Positions 18,017 to 26,976 of a stretch of DNA of 64,000 bases are shown piece after piece; the stretch's first letter is position 1; each line of letters begins with the position of its first letter. Both the position numbers and the translations under genes were made by a program. Where the stretch lies: the NCBI GenBank assembly GCA_017516005.1, contig JAFWDU010000013.1:20264-84263 (forward strand). The letters run 5' to 3'. Origin of the DNA: Oscillospiraceae bacterium (GTDB lineage: Bacteria > Bacillota > Clostridia > Oscillospirales > Oscillospiraceae). Under the pieces are notes generated by a model, which worked only from the letters and a program-made list of their open reading frames with translations, made no database searches and was not told where the DNA came from.

Positions 18017-18026
18017 GGATTGACTG

Positions 18027-18062
18027 AAGCAGGCTCGGACATGTAGTTCGGGCCTGCTTTTT
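18027..18062 (+). terminator. Terminator after rpmA
   Basis: Stem AAGCAGGC/GCCTGCTT with a 17-nt loop and a five-T run. Confidence 0.75.
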
Positions 18063-18182
18063 CCGTTTCGAGATGTTTCCTGAACGGTGCAGTTCGAGCG
18101 TACTGCAGTTTCGAAAGTTTCACTGACAAATCAGGCAGCGAAACCTGCGCCAGAAATTACCATAGAACAAGGGGGAATCCAT

Positions 18183-19466
18183 ATGCCTTCCAGCTTTGTG
18201 GATCATGTTACGATTACCGTTTCTTCCGGAAAGGGAGGAAACGGCGCTGTCGCATTCCATCGGGAAAAATATGTTGCCGCGGGCGGTCCCGACGGCGGAG
18301 ACGGCGGCAACGGAGGCAATGTGATCCTTCAGGTGGCCGAGAATATGTCCACACTGATGGATTTCCGCTATCACCGGAAATATTCTGCCGGAGACGGTCA
18401 GGACGGAAGAGGTGCCAGATGCCGCGGAAAGAACGGCGAAGACTGCGTGATCCGCGTCCCAAGAGGTACCGTGGTCAAAGACGCGAAGACAAAAGCTGTC
18501 ATTCAGGACATGACACAGACAGAAGAATTCGTACTCTGCAAGGGCGGCCGCGGCGGCTGGGGCAACCAGCATTTCGCAACCCCAACCAGACAGGTCCCGA
18601 ATTTTGCCAAGCCGGGTCTTCCCGGCGTTACCAGGGAAGTGGAACTGGAACTGAAGCTTCTGGCGGATGTGGGTCTGGTCGGTTTTCCCAATGTTGGAAA
18701 GAGTACGCTCTTGACTGTGACTTCCAATGCCCACCCGAAAGTCGCAAACTATCACTTCACAACTCTGTTCCCGAATCTCGGAGTCATCTATGTTTCAGAA
18801 GGCGCAAGCTTTGTCATGGCAGATATCCCCGGTATTATCGAAGGCGCCTCAGAGGGGGCCGGCCTTGGCTACGAGTTCCTGCGGCATATTGACCGGTGCC
18901 GCCTGATGATTCATGTTGTGGATGTTTCGGGTTCCGAGGGAAGAGATCCGGTAGAAGATTTCCATGCCATTAACGCGGAGCTTTCGCAGTATTCCGAGGA
19001 TCTTGCGCGGCGGCCGATGCTGGTGGCTGCGAACAAGGCGGATCTGCTTGCGCCGGACAGCGATAATCTGGAACGTCTTCGCGCTGCTGCAGAGGAGGCG
19101 GGATGTGATTTCTATGTCATCTCCGCAGCCACAACCTCCGGTACACGGGAACTCATGCAGGCAGCTGCCGCAAAGCTTGCCGCGCTTCCGCCCGTGCGCG
19201 TATATGAAGCGGACTATGTAGAGCCGGAGGTGGAAATCGTCAGCTCCGATGAGCTCACGATCCGGCACGAAGATGACCTGTGGATCATTGAAGGGGAATG
19301 GCTGCAGAGACTTCTCGGCAGCATCAATCTCAATGACTACGAATCGCTTGGATATATGGATCGCCGCCTGCGGGAATGCGGCCTGTTTGAACGCCTTGAA
19401 AAGATGGGCATTCAGGACGGCGATACTGTCAGTATTTATGATATGGAATTTGACTATGAAAAATGA
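18183..19466 (+). CDS. obgE: GTPase Obg
   Basis: Essential GTPase acting in large-subunit assembly and the stress response. The 427-residue product has the glycine-rich Obg domain (1-158; VTVSSGKGGNGAVAFHREKYV, GGPDGGDGG), a G domain with P-loop GFPNVGKST and switch DIPGIIEGASEG, NKAD for guanine specificity, and a C-terminal OCT domain (about 345-427). ATG at 18183 is chosen for AAGGGGG upstream and the standard Obg start. The L21-L27-Obg grouping is conserved, though a terminator after rpmA separates them here. Confidence 0.97.
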   Translation: MPSSFVDHVTITVSSGKGGNGAVAFHREKYVAAGGPDGGDGGNGGNVILQVAENMSTLMDFRYHRKYSAGDGQDGRGARCRGKNGEDCVIRVPRGTVVKDAKTKAVIQDMTQTEEFVLCKGGRGGWGNQHFATPTRQVPNFAKPGLPGVTREVELELKLLADVGLVGFPNVGKSTLLTVTSNAHPKVANYHFTTLFPNLGVIYVSEGASFVMADIPGIIEGASEGAGLGYEFLRHIDRCRLMIHVVDVSGSEGRDPVEDFHAINAELSQYSEDLARRPMLVAANKADLLAPDSDNLERLRAAAEEAGCDFYVISAATTSGTRELMQAAAAKLAALPPVRVYEADYVEPEVEIVSSDELTIRHEDDLWIIEGEWLQRLLGSINLNDYESLGYMDRRLRECGLFERLEKMGIQDGDTVSIYDMEFDYEK

Positions 19467-19553
19467 CGTTCCTGCTGCATAACGAAGGCAGGAACGCCTA
19501 ATGAGGATGTTCCTGTGCTTTGATTCATGAAACAGAGCAGGAACATCCTTTTT
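19467..19553 (+). terminator. Two tandem hairpins after obgE, the second a terminator
   Basis: A perfect 9-bp hairpin CGTTCCTGC/GCAGGAACG starts right at the stop codon. A second hairpin with a 12-bp stem AGGATGTTCCTG/CAGGAACATCCT (19504-19549) ends in five T. The two stems share the GTTCCTG core. Confidence 0.8.
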
Positions 19554-19589
19554 CTTCTATAAAAAGTGCACAAAAGAGTGTTCAGACCC

Positions 19590-19618
19590 TTGTCAGAGAC
19601 GGAAAAAAATAGTATAAG
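19590..19618 (+). promoter_or_regulatory. Promoter of the purC-purA-purB-guaA operon
   Basis: TTGTCA (19590-19595), 17 bp, TATAAG (19613-19618). The leader to purC contains two short hairpins, TCAGG/CCTGA and ATGCG/CGCAT, at about 19647-19671, with no T-run. Confidence 0.65.
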
Positions 19619-19693
19619 AAGCATGGTAAAAACTGCGCTTCCCGTCAGGAAAGCCTGATGCGCTGCGCATGGAAAGTAAGGAGTATTATCATC

Positions 19694-20404
19694 ATGGAAA
19701 AGAAAAAGCAACTGTACGAAGGAAAGGCAAAAAAAGTCTACGAAACTGATGATCCCAATCTGCTGATCGTCTCCTACAAGGATGACGCTACCGCTTTCAA
19801 CGGCCTGAAGAAGGGCACGATTGCCGGCAAGGGCGTCATCAACAACCAGATGAGCAACTTCCTGATGAAGAAGCTCCAGGAGGAAGCCGGCGTTCCCACG
19901 CATTTTGTGGAGGAACTCAATGAGCGCGAGACAGTGGTCAAGAGAGTTTCCATCGTTCCCCTGGAAGTGATTGTCCGCAATATTGCCGCCGGCTCCTTTG
20001 CAAAGAATTACGGCGCAGTGGAAGGTACCGTCTTTGCGGAGCCCACTGTAGAGTTCTCCTACAAGAATGATGAGCTGGGCGATCCTCTGCTCAACGATTC
20101 CCATGCTCTCGCACTTGGCCTTGCAACCAAAGAGGAGCTGGCACTGATTAAAACGTATGCCCTCAAGGTCAATGATTTCCTGAAGGCATTCTGGCTGGAG
20201 CGCGGCGTGACCATCGTGGATTTCAAGCTTGAGTTCGGCAGACAGAGTGATGGCACGATTATCCTTGCAGATGAGATCAGCCCGGACACCTGCCGCCTGT
20301 GGGACACCGCAACCGGCAAGAAGCTGGACAAAGACCGTTTCCGCAGAGATCTCGGCGGAGTGGAAGAAGCCTACGAAGAGGTTATGGGACGCCTGAAGTC
20401 CTGA
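19694..20404 (+). CDS. purC: Phosphoribosylaminoimidazole-succinocarboxamide synthase
   Basis: SAICAR synthetase joins aspartate to CAIR in purine synthesis. The 236-residue product has [21 protein letters not shown], the substrate loop [14 protein letters not shown], and [11 protein letters not shown] near the C terminus. ATG at 19694 is chosen for AAGGAG upstream and the standard N terminus. It is the first of four purine genes on the plus strand; purA follows after 13 nt. Confidence 0.97.
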   Translation: MEKKKQLYEGKAKKVYETDDPNLLIVSYKDDATAFNGLKKGTIAGKGVINNQMSNFLMKKLQEEAGVPTHFVEELNERETVVKRVSIVPLEVIVRNIAAGSFAKNYGAVEGTVFAEPTVEFSYKNDELGDPLLNDSHALALGLATKEELALIKTYALKVNDFLKAFWLERGVTIVDFKLEFGRQSDGTIILADEISPDTCRLWDTATGKKLDKDRFRRDLGGVEEAYEEVMGRLKS

Positions 20405-20417
20405 GAAAGGAAAACCC

Positions 20418-21692
20418 ATGTCAAATTGCGCAATCGTCGGCATCAACTGGGGCGACGAAGGAAAAGGCCGCATGGTGGATCTTCTGACGGAGAATTACGA
20501 TGTGGTAGTCCGTTATCAGGGCGGTGGAAACGCCGGCCATACTGTCATCAATGAATATGGTAAATTTGCTCTGCATCTGCTGCCATCCGGTGTATTCCGC
20601 AAGGGTGTTGTCAATGTGCTGGGCAACGGCGTTGCACTGGATGCGGAAAACCTTCTGCAGGAGATTTCCACAGTGCAGGAAAAGGGCGTATCCATTTCTC
20701 CCGAGAATCTGAAGATCAGCGACCGCGCGTCACTGCTGCTTCCCTGGCACAGGGATCTGGACGAACTGGAAGAGCTGCGGCTGGCAGACAAAAAGTACGG
20801 TTCCACCAAGCAGGGAATTGCACCGTTTTATTCTGACAAGTATCAGAAAAAGACAGTCCTGGCCGGCGAGCTTCGCGACAGGAAGGCACTTGAAGAGCAT
20901 CTTGCGCAGATCCTGGAGTGGAAAAATCTCACTTTGACCCGGGTCTACGACGCAGAAGCCGTTTCCATGAATGAACTCATGGACTGGGTGGACAGCTACG
21001 GTGAAAAGATTGTTCCGTATCTGTGCGATGCCGGAAAAGTTCTGCGCGATGCACAGAAATCCGGTAAGAATATTCTCTTCGAAGCACAACTTGGCGCGCT
21101 TCGGGATCTGGATTTCGGAATATATCCCTACACAACATCCTCTAATGCCATCGCGGCCTATGCTCCGGTAGGAAGCGGATTCCCCGGTGCGAAGCTGGAT
21201 GAAGTGGTCGGCGTCGTCAAGGCTTATTCCACCTGCGTGGGTGAAGGCCCGTTTACCTGCGAATGGTTCGGCGAGGAAGCAGAACAGCTCCGCGAGGCAG
21301 GAGGCGAGTACGGTGCAAAGACCGGCCGGCCCCGCCGTGTCGGACCGCTGGACCTGGTCGCGACCAGCTACGGCGTCCAGGTTCAGGCTGCGACCGCCAT
21401 TGCGCTGACAAAGCTTGACGTACTGAGCTATATGGACAGAATTCCAGTGTGTACCCATTATATCGTGGATGGGGAGCAGACGGACGAGTTTCCGTTCCCG
21501 TCCAAACTGGAAGGGGCAGAACCCGTGATTGAGTATCTGCCCGGCTGGTGCTGCGATGTGACGAAGGCCAGAACCTGGGAGGACCTTCCAAAGCAGGCAC
21601 GCGACTTTGTGGAGTATGTGGAGGCGCGGATTGCGTGCCCGATCCGCTATGTCTCCGTTGGACCGGAACGGGACAGCATTGTCCTGAGATAA
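20418..21692 (+). CDS. purA: Adenylosuccinate synthetase
   Basis: Converts IMP, GTP and aspartate to adenylosuccinate, the first committed AMP step. The 424-residue product has the P-loop NWGDEGKGRMVD near residue 10, catalytic GNAGHTV, QAAL-type FEAQLGALRDLDFG, and KLDVLSYMDRIPVC. Asparagine replaces the usual glutamine before WGDEGKG, a minor variation. It is followed after 11 nt by purB. Confidence 0.96.
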   Translation: MSNCAIVGINWGDEGKGRMVDLLTENYDVVVRYQGGGNAGHTVINEYGKFALHLLPSGVFRKGVVNVLGNGVALDAENLLQEISTVQEKGVSISPENLKISDRASLLLPWHRDLDELEELRLADKKYGSTKQGIAPFYSDKYQKKTVLAGELRDRKALEEHLAQILEWKNLTLTRVYDAEAVSMNELMDWVDSYGEKIVPYLCDAGKVLRDAQKSGKNILFEAQLGALRDLDFGIYPYTTSSNAIAAYAPVGSGFPGAKLDEVVGVVKAYSTCVGEGPFTCEWFGEEAEQLREAGGEYGAKTGRPRRVGPLDLVATSYGVQVQAATAIALTKLDVLSYMDRIPVCTHYIVDGEQTDEFPFPSKLEGAEPVIEYLPGWCCDVTKARTWEDLPKQARDFVEYVEARIACPIRYVSVGPERDSIVLR

Positions 21693-21703
21693 GGAGTTCA
21701 AAA

Positions 21704-23119
21704 ATGAAAGACATCTATGAATCCCCGCTGTCCTCACGCTATGCTTCCGAGTATATGCTCAAACTGTTTTCCCAGACGACCCGGATTGAAACCTGGCGCC
21801 GCCTGTGGGTGGCACTTGCCAGAGCGGAACATAAACTTGGCCTGCCTGTTACGGAAGATCAGGTCCGGGAACTGGAGGAGAATATCTCCAATATCGATTT
21901 TGAGGCAGCTGCAAAACGGGAAAAAGAGGTCCGCCACGATGTGATGGCGCATGTCTATGCGTATGGCCTGGCAGCGCCTTCGGCAGCCGGTATCATCCAT
22001 CTTGGCGCAACAAGCTGTTATGTGACCGACAACGCGGACATGATTCTCTACCGTGATGCCATGCGCTATCTGCGTGGAGAACTTCTCGGCGTTCTTGCGA
22101 ATCTTGCTTCCTTCGCAGAACAGTACAAAGCAACGCCGACACTGGGTTATACGCACTATCAGCCGGCTCAGCTGGTGACGGTTGGAAAGCGTGCGACGCT
22201 TTGGATGCAGGATCTCCTTCTTGACCTGGATGAGATGGATTTTGTGCTGTCCTCCATGAAGCTTCTCGGCTGCCGCGGAACAACCGGCACGGAAGCAAGC
22301 TTTATGGAACTCTTCGATGGGGACGGTGCAAAAATAGATGAAATGAACCGGATGATCTGTGGAGAATTCGGTTTTGACGCTGCTTTTGCCGTTTCCGGAC
22401 AGACTTACCCGAGAAAATTTGACAGCAGAATTCTTAACTGCCTTTCGTCACTTGCACAGAGCCTCTATCGGATGGCAAATGATATCCGGCTGCTGCAGCA
22501 CGACCGGCAGCTTGAGGAACCCTTCGAGAAAAACCAGATCGGTTCTTCTGCAATGGCATATAAGCGCAATCCTATGCGTTCGGAGCGCATCTGCTCTCTT
22601 GCACGCTATCTCATGGCAGACGCCATGAATGGTTCCATGACTGCTTCGGTACAGTGGCTTGAGCGGACACTGGATGATTCTGCAAACCGGAGAATCAGTC
22701 TTCCAGAGGGCTTCCTGTGTGCGGACGCCATCCTTCGGCTGGCACAGAACGTTACCAACGGTCTGGTGGTCAACGAAAAAATCGTGGATCGCACAGTGCG
22801 TGAATATCTGCCTTTCATCGCAACGGAGAATCTTCTCATGGAAGGTGTCAAGCGCGGCGGAGACCGCCAGCAGCTACATGAGGTGATCCGCAGCTGCTCC
22901 ATGAAGGCAACCGCTGCCCTGAAGGAAGGGGAACCGAATGGCCTGCTTCGCCTTCTGGCGGATACCGGTGCGTTCCCCATGAGCCTGGAAGAGATGGAAG
23001 CGGCGCTTGATCCCAGAGCCTATGTGGGCAGATGTCCGGAACAGGTTGACGCATTTCTTGGTTCTGTTCGGAAAATTCTCGGCGAGACCAAAAAGTCCGA
23101 TGCGGAGATCAACGTATAG
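21704..23119 (+). CDS. purB: Adenylosuccinate lyase
   Basis: Cleaves SAICAR to AICAR plus fumarate and adenylosuccinate to AMP plus fumarate. At 471 residues it has the fumarase-superfamily fold; the signature SSAMAYKRNPMRSERI lies in the catalytic loop, with LGATSCYVTDNAD and the general-acid region TLGYTHYQPAQ. ATG at 21704 has AAGGAG 9 nt upstream; the frame is open farther upstream only because it overlaps purA. It makes the last AMP-branch step within the same operon as purA and purC. Confidence 0.96.
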   Translation: MKDIYESPLSSRYASEYMLKLFSQTTRIETWRRLWVALARAEHKLGLPVTEDQVRELEENISNIDFEAAAKREKEVRHDVMAHVYAYGLAAPSAAGIIHLGATSCYVTDNADMILYRDAMRYLRGELLGVLANLASFAEQYKATPTLGYTHYQPAQLVTVGKRATLWMQDLLLDLDEMDFVLSSMKLLGCRGTTGTEASFMELFDGDGAKIDEMNRMICGEFGFDAAFAVSGQTYPRKFDSRILNCLSSLAQSLYRMANDIRLLQHDRQLEEPFEKNQIGSSAMAYKRNPMRSERICSLARYLMADAMNGSMTASVQWLERTLDDSANRRISLPEGFLCADAILRLAQNVTNGLVVNEKIVDRTVREYLPFIATENLLMEGVKRGGDRQQLHEVIRSCSMKATAALKEGEPNGLLRLLADTGAFPMSLEEMEAALDPRAYVGRCPEQVDAFLGSVRKILGETKKSDAEINV

Positions 23120-23140
23120 CACCGCGAAGAGGAATCAAAG

Positions 23141-24670
23141 ATGGAAAAAATACTGGTGCTTGATTTCGGAGGGCAGTATAACCAGCTGATTGCCCGCCGT
23201 GTGCGTGATCTGAAGGTGTATGCTGAAATCCTGCCGTATACCACTCCGTTGGAAGAGATCGCACGCGGAGCGTATCAGGGCATCATTTTCACTGGCGGCC
23301 CGAACAGCGTTTATGATCCGGAGTCTCCGCATTATCCGGCTGAAATTCTCGACCTGGGGATACCGGTTCTGGGAATCTGCTATGGCGCGCAGCTGATGGC
23401 ATATATGCTGGGCGGTACCATAGAACATGCCGATATGCGCGAGTACGGGAGAACGGAAGTTGCAGTGCAACGGAAAAGCCGGCTGTTTGCGAAAATCCCG
23501 AAGAAAAGCATGTTCTGGATGAGCCATACGGACTACATTTCCAGGATTCCGGAAGGGTTTGCGGTCAGTGCATTGACGAAGGATTGCCCGTGCGCAGCAA
23601 TGGAGCTTCCGGAAAAGCAGCTCTATGCGGTTCAGTTTCATCCCGAGGTAACACACTCGGAATATGGAAAACAGCTCCTGGAAAACTTCCTGTTCGGAAT
23701 CTGCAAGTGCAGCGGAGACTGGATGATGGAAGATTTCATTGAAACCACTGTCGCGGATCTGCGCAGACAGATCGGGGACTCAGGCGTTGTGTTGGGCCTT
23801 TCCGGCGGCGTGGATTCTTCTGTTGCGGCTGCGCTTCTTTCCAGAGCGGTCGGAAAACAGTTGACCTGTGTTTTTGTGGATCATGGTTTGATGCGGAAGA
23901 ATGAAGGAGACCTCGTCGAGGAGGCGTTTCGAGATCTGTTCCCGATGAATTTTGTCAGGATCAACTGCGCGGATCAGTTTTTCGATCACTTGAAAGGCGT
24001 CTCTGATCCCGAAGAGAAAAGGCATATTATTGGAACCCAGTTCTATGAAGTGTTTTGGAATGAGATCCGGGAACGGTATTCTGAAGGCTTTTTTGCACAG
24101 GGTACCATTTATCCGGATCGAATTGAAAGCGGCAAAGGTGATGCAGCGAAGATCAAAACGCATCACAACCAGGTGGGACTTCCTTCGGATGTTAATTTTA
24201 AAGGCGTCGTTGAGCCGTTAAAGGACCTGTTTAAGGACGAGGTTCGCCGAGTAGGTGAAAAACTCGGACTTCCACATGATCTTGTATGGCGCCAGCCGTT
24301 TCCGGGTCCGGGACTTGGTGTGCGCGTGATCGGCGAAGTGACTGCGGATCGCGTCAGAATCCTTCAGGAAGCCGATGCAGTATTACGGGATGAGATACAT
24401 CAGAGCGGTTATGCATCAGAGCTTTCCCAGTTTTTTGCTGTTCTTCCCGGAGTCAGAACAGTAGGCGTTATGGGTGATGCCAGAACGTACTCGGAGCTGG
24501 TTGCCATCCGCGCTGTCACTACGGATGATTTCATGACAGCAGACTGGGCAAAAATTCCATATGAGATTTTAGGAAAGGTTTCCTCTCGCATCATCAATGA
24601 AGTCGAGGGAGTCAACCGGGTCGTCTACGACATTTCGCAGAAGCCGCCCTCTACGGTGGAGTGGGAGTGA
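23141..24670 (+). CDS. guaA: GMP synthase (glutamine-hydrolysing)
   Basis: Aminates XMP to GMP with glutamine. The 509-residue fused protein has a class I glutaminase domain (1-190; catalytic Cys in GICYGAQLMA, His-Glu in VQFHPEVTHSE). An ATP-pyrophosphatase domain with LSGGVDSSVAA and the dimerisation domain (GPGLGVRVIGE) follow. It ends the purC-purA-purB-guaA operon, which thus supplies both AMP and GMP branches. Confidence 0.97.
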   Translation: MEKILVLDFGGQYNQLIARRVRDLKVYAEILPYTTPLEEIARGAYQGIIFTGGPNSVYDPESPHYPAEILDLGIPVLGICYGAQLMAYMLGGTIEHADMREYGRTEVAVQRKSRLFAKIPKKSMFWMSHTDYISRIPEGFAVSALTKDCPCAAMELPEKQLYAVQFHPEVTHSEYGKQLLENFLFGICKCSGDWMMEDFIETTVADLRRQIGDSGVVLGLSGGVDSSVAAALLSRAVGKQLTCVFVDHGLMRKNEGDLVEEAFRDLFPMNFVRINCADQFFDHLKGVSDPEEKRHIIGTQFYEVFWNEIRERYSEGFFAQGTIYPDRIESGKGDAAKIKTHHNQVGLPSDVNFKGVVEPLKDLFKDEVRRVGEKLGLPHDLVWRQPFPGPGLGVRVIGEVTADRVRILQEADAVLRDEIHQSGYASELSQFFAVLPGVRTVGVMGDARTYSELVAIRAVTTDDFMTADWAKIPYEILGKVSSRIINEVEGVNRVVYDISQKPPSTVEWE

Positions 24671-24682
24671 GGTACCGGTGGC

Positions 24683-24725
24683 AATGACAAAATCGTTGAG
24701 CCTGAGAATGACAAACTTCTTGAGC
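24683..24725 (+). repeat. Two 19-bp direct repeats after guaA, spanning a 15-codon open frame
   Basis: AATGACAAAATCGTTGAGC (24683-24701) and AATGACAAACTTCTTGAGC (24707-24725) match at 16 of 19 positions and start exactly 24 bp apart. An ATG in the first opens a 15-codon frame (24684-24731) reading two related half-repeats, MTKSLSLR and MTNFLSV. No convincing ribosome binding site is present. Its meaning is unknown. Confidence 0.45.
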
Positions 24726-24755
24726 GTATGACAGGCTGAACAGCATAGTAAAACC

Positions 24756-24800
24756 AAGAAGCCTCATGCTATGACAAATCGTCACAGCATGAGGCTTCTT
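24756..24800. terminator. Bidirectional terminator between guaA and the SLH gene
   Basis: A perfect 15-bp stem AAGAAGCCTCATGCT/AGCATGAGGCTTCTT plus an inner TGAC/GTCA pairing. It serves convergent transcription units on both strands. Confidence 0.85.
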
Positions 24801-24947
24801 CTTTACCCTTTCGTCTTTATTTCACTGTCTACTTGACGGTAAGCAATTCAAAAACCTGAGGCAACGCCTTTTCTTATGGATTTGGAGAAAGCGCAATTTG
24901 TGAAACGCATTGCGGCTGTCGAAATCTGGTGATTGTTTTGGAATGGG

Positions 24948-26624
24948 TCAGGTTCCGAAATAACTGAAGTGCATAAAATCTGTTCCAGTCTTCCAGAAGC
25001 CGCGGGTAAAACCGTATTTTTCGAATATCTTCTCGATCTCTCCGCCGATTGGGATAAAAAGCGGACTCTGCGCAAGCTCCGCCAGTTCCTCATCGGTGAA
25101 TTCTCCGCGGAGATAGCTCTTGGAATAGTAAGGATTCTGCAGCCAGTTAACGTCAACCGCCGTACCGATACAGTGCTCAGATCCAGGCTCATACCGGAAG
25201 CCGGCGATGCTGACAATCGGGAAGCCAGTCTCGTAGATCTCTTCGAAGACCTGCTGGAAAGAAGCAGCCAGGGCACTGTGAACCTTGAAGTGAATGGTGC
25301 TCTTGCCGCCGGAAACCGTATTGACGGGAACGGTAATCTCTGTCATACAGGCTTTTGCGTCCTCTTCCGAAGTGAAGAAATGCTTGACCTCGTCGTAGCT
25401 CCAGTTGGTCCTGCGTGGAACATCCTGTCCGAACAGGCGGAGGCACTTGTCCTCATAGCTCTCGCCGGGATAGGTCAGGTCCCCGGAAGGCGCGGAGGTC
25501 AGCGCTTTGGCAGGCGCTGCGCTGTGCAGGGAGCGCTGCATGGAGCACAGAATCGTCGCGGCCTGCGCACGGGTCAGCGTGTTCAAGGGGTAGAAGCATC
25601 CGTTCGGGTAGCCGGAGAGGATGCCGTACTTGCTCAGCGACTCCACATAGGGCTTCGCCCAGTCAGAGACTGCATTCCAGTCATTGTAGGAGGTCACGGG
25701 GTTCTCTGCTTCGGTATAGATCTGCCCGACGGCATCCGCATACCGGATAAGAACCGATGCAGTCTGCTCGCGGGTGATGCCGTCGCCCGGACGGAAGCTG
25801 CCGTCCCCGTCGCCGTTCATGACACCGGCGTTAGAGGCCCAGACTGCGCAGGAGAGATACTCTGCCGTGGCCGGCACATCGGAGTAGGGAGATACACCAG
25901 AAGCAGATGAGTCGACTCCGGCCATGTGCCCGAGCGCCGAGACAAACATCGCGCGGGTCATGACCCCTTCCGGATTAAAGCGTCCGTTGTATGTCTCCAT
26001 CCAGCCAGATGAGAGAACCTGTGAGATATAAGAGGAAGCCCAGTGCCCGGAGATATCGGATGCTGTGGAAGAGAAGTCCTGGGACCTGTCGTCGGCAGGA
26101 AGGGGAGCGGACGCATCACCCAGGGCAATCAGGTCAGAGCGGATATAACCGGTTTTGCCTAGCAGCACGACCTTGTACCAGCCGTGATTGATGCCGGTGA
26201 TCTGAACCGTTTCGCCCCGGGTCAGCTGGGCGATCGGCGCACCGGTGACTGCCGGCACAGAGCGGACATTCACGGATTCTTCCGTGACGGTGCCGGAGCC
26301 CAGTTCCACGTCGGCAACAGCCTGGAATTTCAGGTAGGAGGCATACATATAGCCGTCTCTGCCGTCGTAGCGGACGAGATACCAGTTTTCATTCACCTGC
26401 TCAAGGACCAGAACCATGGTCCCGGATTCCGCCGTGTCAATTACAGGCGAGTTCGTACTTGGCGCATCATGCATCCGCAGAGAGCTTGCGTCATAGACTG
26501 TGGCGATACCTGCGATCAGCGTGCCGTCGTCCGCAAGGACAGACGGAGCGCAGGAGAGAAGCACACACAGCGCAAATACGGCTGAGAGCAGCCGCAGTCT
26601 CAGTTGGCAGTGAGTTGAAATCAT
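24948..26624 (-). CDS. Surface protein with SH3b, SLH and M15 (VanY-type) carboxypeptidase domains
   Basis: A 558-residue exported protein. A signal peptide (to about residue 31, VLADD) is followed by two SH3b domains (about 36-95 and 103-165), three S-layer homology repeats (about 190-370; SDISGHWASSYISQV...), and a C-terminal M15/VanY-like domain (about 430-558). The zinc motif HCIGTAVD and late DFMHFSYF suggest D-alanyl-D-alanine carboxypeptidase activity. SLH repeats normally bind pyruvylated secondary wall polymer, so the enzyme is probably held on the wall. ATG at 26622-26624 is chosen for GGAGG 7 nt upstream. Its promoter shares TGTAAC repeats with that of the 8135-8422/NlpC unit. Confidence 0.9.
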   Translation of the reverse strand: MISTHCQLRLRLLSAVFALCVLLSCAPSVLADDGTLIAGIATVYDASSLRMHDAPSTNSPVIDTAESGTMVLVLEQVNENWYLVRYDGRDGYMYASYLKFQAVADVELGSGTVTEESVNVRSVPAVTGAPIAQLTRGETVQITGINHGWYKVVLLGKTGYIRSDLIALGDASAPLPADDRSQDFSSTASDISGHWASSYISQVLSSGWMETYNGRFNPEGVMTRAMFVSALGHMAGVDSSASGVSPYSDVPATAEYLSCAVWASNAGVMNGDGDGSFRPGDGITREQTASVLIRYADAVGQIYTEAENPVTSYNDWNAVSDWAKPYVESLSKYGILSGYPNGCFYPLNTLTRAQAATILCSMQRSLHSAAPAKALTSAPSGDLTYPGESYEDKCLRLFGQDVPRRTNWSYDEVKHFFTSEEDAKACMTEITVPVNTVSGGKSTIHFKVHSALAASFQQVFEEIYETGFPIVSIAGFRYEPGSEHCIGTAVDVNWLQNPYYSKSYLRGEFTDEELAELAQSPLFIPIGGEIEKIFEKYGFTRGFWKTGTDFMHFSYFGT

Positions 26625-26646
26625 CGGGAAGCCTCCGAATCTGTTT

Positions 26647-26692
26647 TGTAACTTTTGTAACCGATTGTAACATATTGTGTCACTACCGTCAA
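26647..26692 (-). promoter_or_regulatory. Promoter with tandem TGTAAC repeats
   Basis: Minus strand TTGACG (26687-26692), 17-bp spacer, TACAAT (26664-26669). Plus-strand TGTAAC copies begin at 26647, 26656 and 26666, with TGTGTC at 26676. The copies overlap the -10 and flank the start site, as at 8437-8473. Confidence 0.7.
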
Positions 26693-26876
26693 TATCTGCA
26701 TCTCCAAATACCGGAAATTCGCAAGAATAACGGGTTGGAAGGAAGGCCATTCGAGAGAATTTGTTACATTTTTAACAGGAATCACGGCATCTGAAGGAGC
26801 TCTCCCCAAAAGCGGGGGCATCTTGAGGATGCGGGAACACGAATACACACGCAGACGTCCTTTACCATCTGCATAC

Positions 26877-26921
26877 AAAAACGATGCTCCGGGAGAAACA
26901 ACATCCAGGAGCATCGTTTTT
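26877..26921 (-). terminator. Terminator of the gcv-lplA-lpdA cluster
   Basis: A perfect 14-bp stem AAAAACGATGCTCC/GGAGCATCGTTTTT just after lpdA, with T-tracts on either strand. Confidence 0.88.
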
Positions 26922-26976
26922 GCGGCCGTATTATCAGCCCGGTGTTTCCGCAGGAGCGCGGGCAGGGCCTTGTGGT

